Assembly (NCBI GenBank): GCA_021464415.1
Contig: CM038471.1
Location: 13,692,073-13,756,072, forward strand
Direction of reading: 5' to 3'
DNA: 64,000 nucleotides
Source: Lonicera japonica
Taxonomy: Eukaryota; Streptophyta; Magnoliopsida; Dipsacales; Caprifoliaceae
Shown: positions 59,201 to 64,000 of the stretch, one piece after another
Position numbering within the stretch: the stretch's first letter is position 1
Layout: each line of letters starts with the position of its first letter
Notes under the pieces: generated by a model
Seen by the model: only the letters and a program-made list of their open reading frames with translations
Told to the model about the DNA's origin: nothing
Database searches by the model: none
Program-made: the position numbers and the translations under genes

Positions 59201-60622
59201 AGAATTGTGGGCCTCCCATTGTTCCGATCTTCCTCCTCTTTTATCTTTTTATTTTTGTACTAATTATGCCAAAAGAAAATAGTAGGCTAGCTAGGCTCTC
59301 TCTCTAAATATATATATTCGTCCCTTTTTTTCTTTTTTCTTTCCACCAGGTTCTCTCTCTAAATATATATATTGTCCCTTTTATTCTTTTTTCTTTCCAC
59401 CGACATCCTTCTTCTTCCCCCAACTCGCCGCAGAGCTTGTCGCCGCCGACTACAGCAAGTCAGGTAGTCTCTCTTACTCCTTCGACTTCGAGTGGAAGCT
59501 CTTCGAGTTCTCCTTCTTTCCCGTTTGGGCGCCGTTTCTTTCTCTCTCTCTCCCTTTCTCTTTCGTAATTGTTTTAGACTTTTAGGGTTCAGTCGTTCAG
59601 ATGAGATGTAGCTACTTCCGGAAAAAAAAAAACAGCGTCGTTTTGCTAAAAAAAGCCTCCAAAAAAAAAATCGTGCGATACACAAAAATACACGATACGC
59701 CCAAATATCGCGATATTTGTAAGTGTATCGGACGATACACACAGAAATCCGATACAGTTCACGATACGTACCGTTTTCTTCCCGTAACGAGACGTATCGT
59801 ACGATACGTATCGCGTATCGTACGATAATGACTACCATGGGCAAATAAACAAAACAAATATGTTAAAGACTCTACTATTGCATACTCGATTCAAATCATA
59901 CCCTAGAACTCAAAAAAAAGAAAAGAAATAAAAAGGTGAAACAAAGCTGATAGGACAGCGTGGGAGGAGAGAGGGGATAAATGCATCCTCTATTTTGGTT
60001 TCTATTCCATTGAAATCAGCTGAGAGACGCTGCTATCTCAAGCTCCATTGTATTTTGATATCTTTGCAAACAAGAAAAAGTGTTGTATTAATTGCCAATT
60101 GTGCGCTATAATTTTATGTTGATTTCAGTATCTACAATTGTTTTCCGAAGACCATATGTTATTAGGTTTTGGTTGGTCATGAAGTATTGTAAATTGTGAC
60201 GTGAACTTATGTCGTTAACATGGTGTGGCAATTGAGCTGTATTCAAATTTTTCTTCTTGTTTTGCACGAAAGGCTTACGCCTCGGCTTTAAGCAAGAAAC
60301 ACCTCAACTTACATTTTTGCCTTCGAAAATATTTGACACCAAGAATTAGGATGTGGGCTCACCTTTATTTATGCGAATCTGTACGTGCTTATATGGTTTA
60401 AGTTTTAATGATTCTCCACCATTTCCACTGTATTGAAGTCCTTAGATGCTCAGGGAGACATTAATCCTCCAATCTTGTGGTGTATCTATTATAGTTTGCA
60501 ATTTTTCTAGTGTATACTTCTTATCATGGCCTCATCCTTCCATACAGGTATATTTGTATGGGGCTCACGTGACATCTTGGAAGAATGATTATGGGGAAGA
60601 GTTGCTCTTTGTTAGTAGCAAG
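56296..60622 (+). CDS. Glucose-6-phosphate 1-epimerase, exons 1-2 (partial gene)
   Basis: Exon 1 coding is 56296-56382 (MMSTAVEITKGVNGLDKVIL, ending RGSSAE) and exon 2 is 60548-60622 (VYLYGAHVTSWKNDYGEELL, ending FVSSK). Both junctions are GT-AG and phase 0: GAG|GTACAA, CATACAG|GTATAT and AAG|GTACTG. Together they give the first 54 residues of the plant cytosolic glucose-6-phosphate 1-epimerase family (aldose 1-epimerase-like, also called apospory-associated protein C). In this family the beta-sandwich enzyme interconverts alpha and beta anomers of glucose 6-phosphate. The segment YGAHVTSWK is a family hallmark. The active-site region lies in later exons, which I did not find before 64,000. 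Intron 1 is 4,165 bp with two MITE-like insertions. ATG 56296 or 56299 could serve. The coding part seen is intact. Confidence 0.88.
57061..57502. mobile_element. MITE in epimerase intron 1 (GGTTC...TTTGGTTC ends)
   Basis: The left end GGTTCTGTTTGGTTCG and the inverted right end GGTTCGTTTGGTTCAAG are similar. Further inverted similarity follows (CCTGGAATCC / CCAGGAAAGC). These ends are typical of plant Tourist/hAT MITEs. A target duplication is not clear. Confidence 0.6.
58891..59839. mobile_element. hAT-type MITE in epimerase intron 1, 0.95 kb
   Basis: The ends CAAGGTAGTCAATATCGT and, inverted, CATGGTAGTCATTATCGT are strong terminal repeats. The perfect 8-bp duplication GGCAAATA flanks it (58883-58890, 59840-59847). 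Both terminal regions are rich in GTATCG/CGATAC words in both orientations. No transposase is present. Confidence 0.88.
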
Positions 60623-63600
60623 GTACTGTGCATTTTATCGAGTTTGTGTTGCATCTGTTTATTTATCAAGTAGCCTCCCAGCAAAAAGGCAAAAACTAAT
60701 ATAAAGATACTGGGATTATATACTATTTTTTTTCTTGCATTAGTGCTCTAAAATAGATTTAACATTCACCTTGGTTGTATATTCTCCCGAAAAAAGTGCC
60801 TGCTAGTTGTGTTTTTGAGTAAAGTAGGTGTTTCATTTGTTTACGACACTTGTTGAGAAGTTATTTCTCACAAACTGCCAAAATACAGTCACATTAGTGT
60901 CCTTTCTACTGCGTTTCCTTTCTTCCTTTTTCTATTTTTTCTCTCTTTTTTTCTTTCTATTCCTTCTTGGCAGACCCCTGCCCTCTCCCTCCCTCCCTCT
61001 TCTCCTTTTGTTTAACATGTGTCAAAAACTTCGTTGGACATCAATTTCTACATGCAAGTAAAAGAAGAAACAGTTGGAGCACAATCTAAACACATTGTGA
61101 CATTTTCAATTGCTATTTGCTATTATATATAAGTGACATTGACATGTATGATTTTCATAACACATTATTAAAGGTTCTCTTGGAGCAGCTATTAACTACA
61201 TGTAAATAAAGAGAAAATGTAGGGATGGACCTTTAAGCATTGTTATATTATCAATTATGATTTTGGAGGCTAGTAATTTTCCTATTTCGAATGGGAATAG
61301 TTGGGTGTGAGTAGAGGGTTGTCTATTACGATGTGAATATAAGAAGAGGAGAGACTTCTGAAAAGTTCTGCGCTTCAGCAATTACAAGAAAGTCTCCTTA
61401 AAACTCAACCCAGGGGTCTCACTCACAGCCACAGGTGATAGCGGTTGTAGTAATGGATGGCTAAGATCAAGCACTAAATCGATGGTTGACTTGTGACCTT
61501 TGTATGTGATTGGGATTGACTAAGAGATTGAGATTCATGTGCTGAGATTACACAAACCTTATGGGATCCTTAGACGAATCCCATCTAACATAGAAAAAAA
61601 GTAGTACAAAAGTTTAGGAGAAAGCAATAAACTGAATTGCTGTAGGGATTGAGGAGATGCTTTCGGTTTATTCCACACTTCCCCATAGTAATTAAATTGA
61701 GCTTTGAGCATGATTTATTTGCTAATTTTTCTGCCTGATCTAACCGTCCCACGCGGAGGGATTTTAGCTGAAGTTTGATCAGCTTGAGAAAGAGATTGGT
61801 CATTCTTAGCCCCATGCCAGATTTCTTCCTCCACAAAACACACCCCCACCCCAAAACACAAGAAGAGAAAAAAAAGAATATATTGTCAATTTTAACCTCT
61901 CTCCATCTTATATTCCTACCCTTTCCATATTCCTAATTAGATTTAAAGATTTCATTATCAACCCTAAGTTCACCTCCAATAATTCGATGTGATTAGAAGA
62001 GAGAAGCTTTGTGAAGGTACTTCCATGCACTACTATAATAATGCCATGCACCACTTAATGAATTTTGACCCTAAGGAATATGTAATAGCTGTACAAATTT
62101 ATGCAGTTCGCAATGTTGAAGCTTCGCCAGAAACCCCCTAATGTTCCTCAATTAAATGTTTGGCACATTGTTACCCAATTTGTGGGATGCTGGTGTGTGG
62201 TACATTACCTAACCGAGTATGCAGGTGGTGGGGGTAGGCTTAGTTGGAACGCTATTTTGGGTGGCAATTCGTTAGATGATATAAAGCTTGCTTGAATGAA
62301 GATTAAATACTACAACAGAATCCTTAATATTTTTGATATCATACGTATGTATGTTAGTGCATGCGAACCTATATGCCTCTTTTCCTATTTCTATGCAAGT
62401 CAGAAAAGGGGGTTGCTAGAGTTGGCATTTTGATTTGTGAATGCACTCCGTTTGTCGTCGGCGCATTAGGTGACACTGGGTTGGTAATTGCTATCTTAGA
62501 AGTGCTTTTACGACTTTGCCCCCTATTTGTGATTCGAAATTAGACTTATCCCATATTTTCATACTTAGCAGACTTTACCCGAGGGAAATCTCAGAGAACT
62601 GCATAAAAATGGCAGACACTGCCTACTTTTATTAACATTATCATTTGATTTAAACCCTATTTTCACATAGTCCTTTGAGATCCCCATCTTAAAGTATGAA
62701 GTTCTCATAATATTTAATGTGATAGAGATCTCAGGATGTGGCTTATTTATGCACATCGAACCTACCCTCAAATCTATATTTGATTAAAATCAAGTTAACT
62801 AGTGTAATATGTACGAATAATTTTCCATAGGCATGAGTAATTCCCTATATGTATTGATACTGCCACAGGTAAGTGTAGTTCTCTATGAACATGGATATTG
62901 CTGACCAATGTTGCTTTGTAATGTGGCTTGCTTATGAGATATTTAAAGCTGTTGCTTGTAGTGCTTTGGTATAAGTTTATTATCAATAATATGTTACCCA
63001 ATAATTATGAAAAGTAATGTAGTATGCCATCGTCAAGGTTAAAAACTCTATTAGCTCCATTACTATTAGCAATAGCTAGAATGTAAACGCTATTATGCTG
63101 ATGGCCCCTTTATATTGTGGATATTGTTTTATGCTTGTGTAATTCTCTGTAAATGAGGATGGCGTCGTAGTCACGAGTAACCGGAATAGTGATATAGACA
63201 TGGGTTATACGTAGTAACAGACAGTGGTTATGGGATTAGCATGACCTTGGTCAAGATGATTAACATGGTTTGAACCCTTAGTAGGAGGGGATGCAAATCC
63301 GTGTCTACAGCCAGTTTTCTAATTGTCCTTTTGGAGATAAACCTTTTCCGAATCACCTCAGTCACTTTTCATGAATGGCAATATGGCACATAGCCTTCTT
63401 AGTCTATGTTGATTCTGTCTCAAACCTCCGAGATTTGTCCAATGGAGTACATGTTGCAACTAAGAGGTGAGACTAACCCCATTGTTTTTATTAAAGGCTT
63501 TGTGGCTCCAAGAATTTCGAGTAAGAACCTGAATAGATGAATCAATGTGGGATTTTCACTTTCTGGTCTTATTGAGGTACTAAGCTCTCAAGTTTATGGT

Positions 63601-64000
63601 AACCCATGGCCTAAACTTGACTTGTTCCAAGTACAAGGGTCCAGCGGCTAATGGGCAGCCAAAGTCCATGAGCTCTTAAATTGATTGGCAAAGCCACAGT
63701 AAACTAGGTCTAGTTAAATATATGCCTGCAGTTAAGGGTATTACCCCGTTTGCACCACGTCATCCCAGATGTTTCCCAAACTGGAGTCTGATATCTAATG
63801 TTTCACACCTTGTAAATAACAGATAATCTTTCTTTTTGATCAGAGACACGCTTTTATTGATAAAAATAACAATACAACCTAACGGATAAGAACTATCTGG
63901 AGGACCAGAAGTCCACCATAACAGCACCCCCAAAACAGCAAAACTATTACTCTATTACAAAATATTGTTCAAAAAATTAAAACCCTCACAATCGTTAGAT
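60623..64000 (+). other. Downstream of exon 2, no further exon recognised
   Basis: The AT-rich sequence is probably intron 2 or DNA with later insertions. I looked for the next conserved epimerase block (a KPPKAIRGGIP-like motif) and did not find it. Small frames here have no recognisable domains. A T-rich/A-rich stretch at about 63,830-63,870 (CTTTTATTGATAAAAATAAC) resembles the inverted 3' end of a retroelement but is too little to classify. Confidence 0.5.

Noticed and set aside
59359..59844. 161-codon Arg-rich minus-strand frame
   Set aside because: It lies within the hAT MITE and is produced by translating the CGATAC/GTATCG repeats and a CT-rich stretch; no domain is visible.
60623..64000. 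Third exon of the epimerase gene
   Set aside because: No frame here encodes the next conserved block of the family; short open frames lack similarity.

Overview
The window looks like nuclear DNA of a flowering plant, most likely a eudicot. It is AT-rich, has no long intact genes, and is dominated by nested, decayed transposable elements: LINE, hAT, CACTA, PIF/Harbinger-like, Mutator-like, Ty1/copia and Ty3/gypsy. The species cannot be named from sequence alone. Most coding sequence is transposon remnants with frameshifts and stops. Only two pieces look like host-gene material: the first two exons of a glucose-6-phosphate 1-epimerase gene near the right end, and captured gene fragments inside a transposon near 23.7 kb.

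Layout. About 0.2-27.1 kb is built on a diverged tandem repeat: copy b1 at about 0.2-5.75 kb, a2+b2 at about 19.7-23.2 kb, and a3 at about 25.2-27.1 kb. Each copy later received different insertions, so the uninterrupted copy shows the empty site of an element in its partner. Copy b1 carries a non-autonomous hAT element (1514-2847) and a 5'-truncated LINE (3332-4990). A CACTA element (5860-19659, TSD TAT) sits between copies 1 and 2. It carries minus-strand TNP2 transposase and second-ORF remnants, and is itself split by a 3.5 kb solo gypsy LTR (9632-13159, TSD AGATC) and by a copia-like LTR remnant. A 1.97 kb PIF/Harbinger-like element (23202-25172, TSD TAA) separates copies 2 and 3. It carries the 5' leader and first ten codons of a ribosomal protein L12 gene joined to the C-terminal half of a ZAT-type zinc-finger repressor, followed by an array of a perfect 22-bp palindrome.

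From 27.1 to 37.6 kb lies a wrecked copia element (LTR remnant, then gag pieces), split by a gypsy solo LTR (27868-33542) that itself holds a second solo LTR in opposite orientation (28583-31397, TSD TATTT). From 38.6 to 50.1 kb is a structurally complete but coding-dead Ty3/gypsy chromovirus on the minus strand: both LTRs, an initiator-Met-tRNA primer site, a polypurine tract, and gag, protease, RT, RNase H, integrase and chromodomain remnants. It is inserted in the integrase/chromo region of an older gypsy copy, and its 3' LTR holds another solo LTR (40060-41476, TSD GATCT).

From 51.7 to 56.1 kb is AT-rich intergenic DNA. At 56.3-60.6 kb the epimerase gene begins: exon 1 ends and exon 2 starts in phase 0 across a 4.2 kb intron that carries two MITE-like insertions. 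Later exons were not found before 64,000 and presumably lie outside.

The most unusual pattern is in the LTRs. At least six unrelated or diverged LTRs here each carry a short perfect or near-perfect palindrome, usually repeated and different in each family. Where a TATA box can be seen, the palindrome lies just upstream of it. This looks like a recurrently evolving promoter module.
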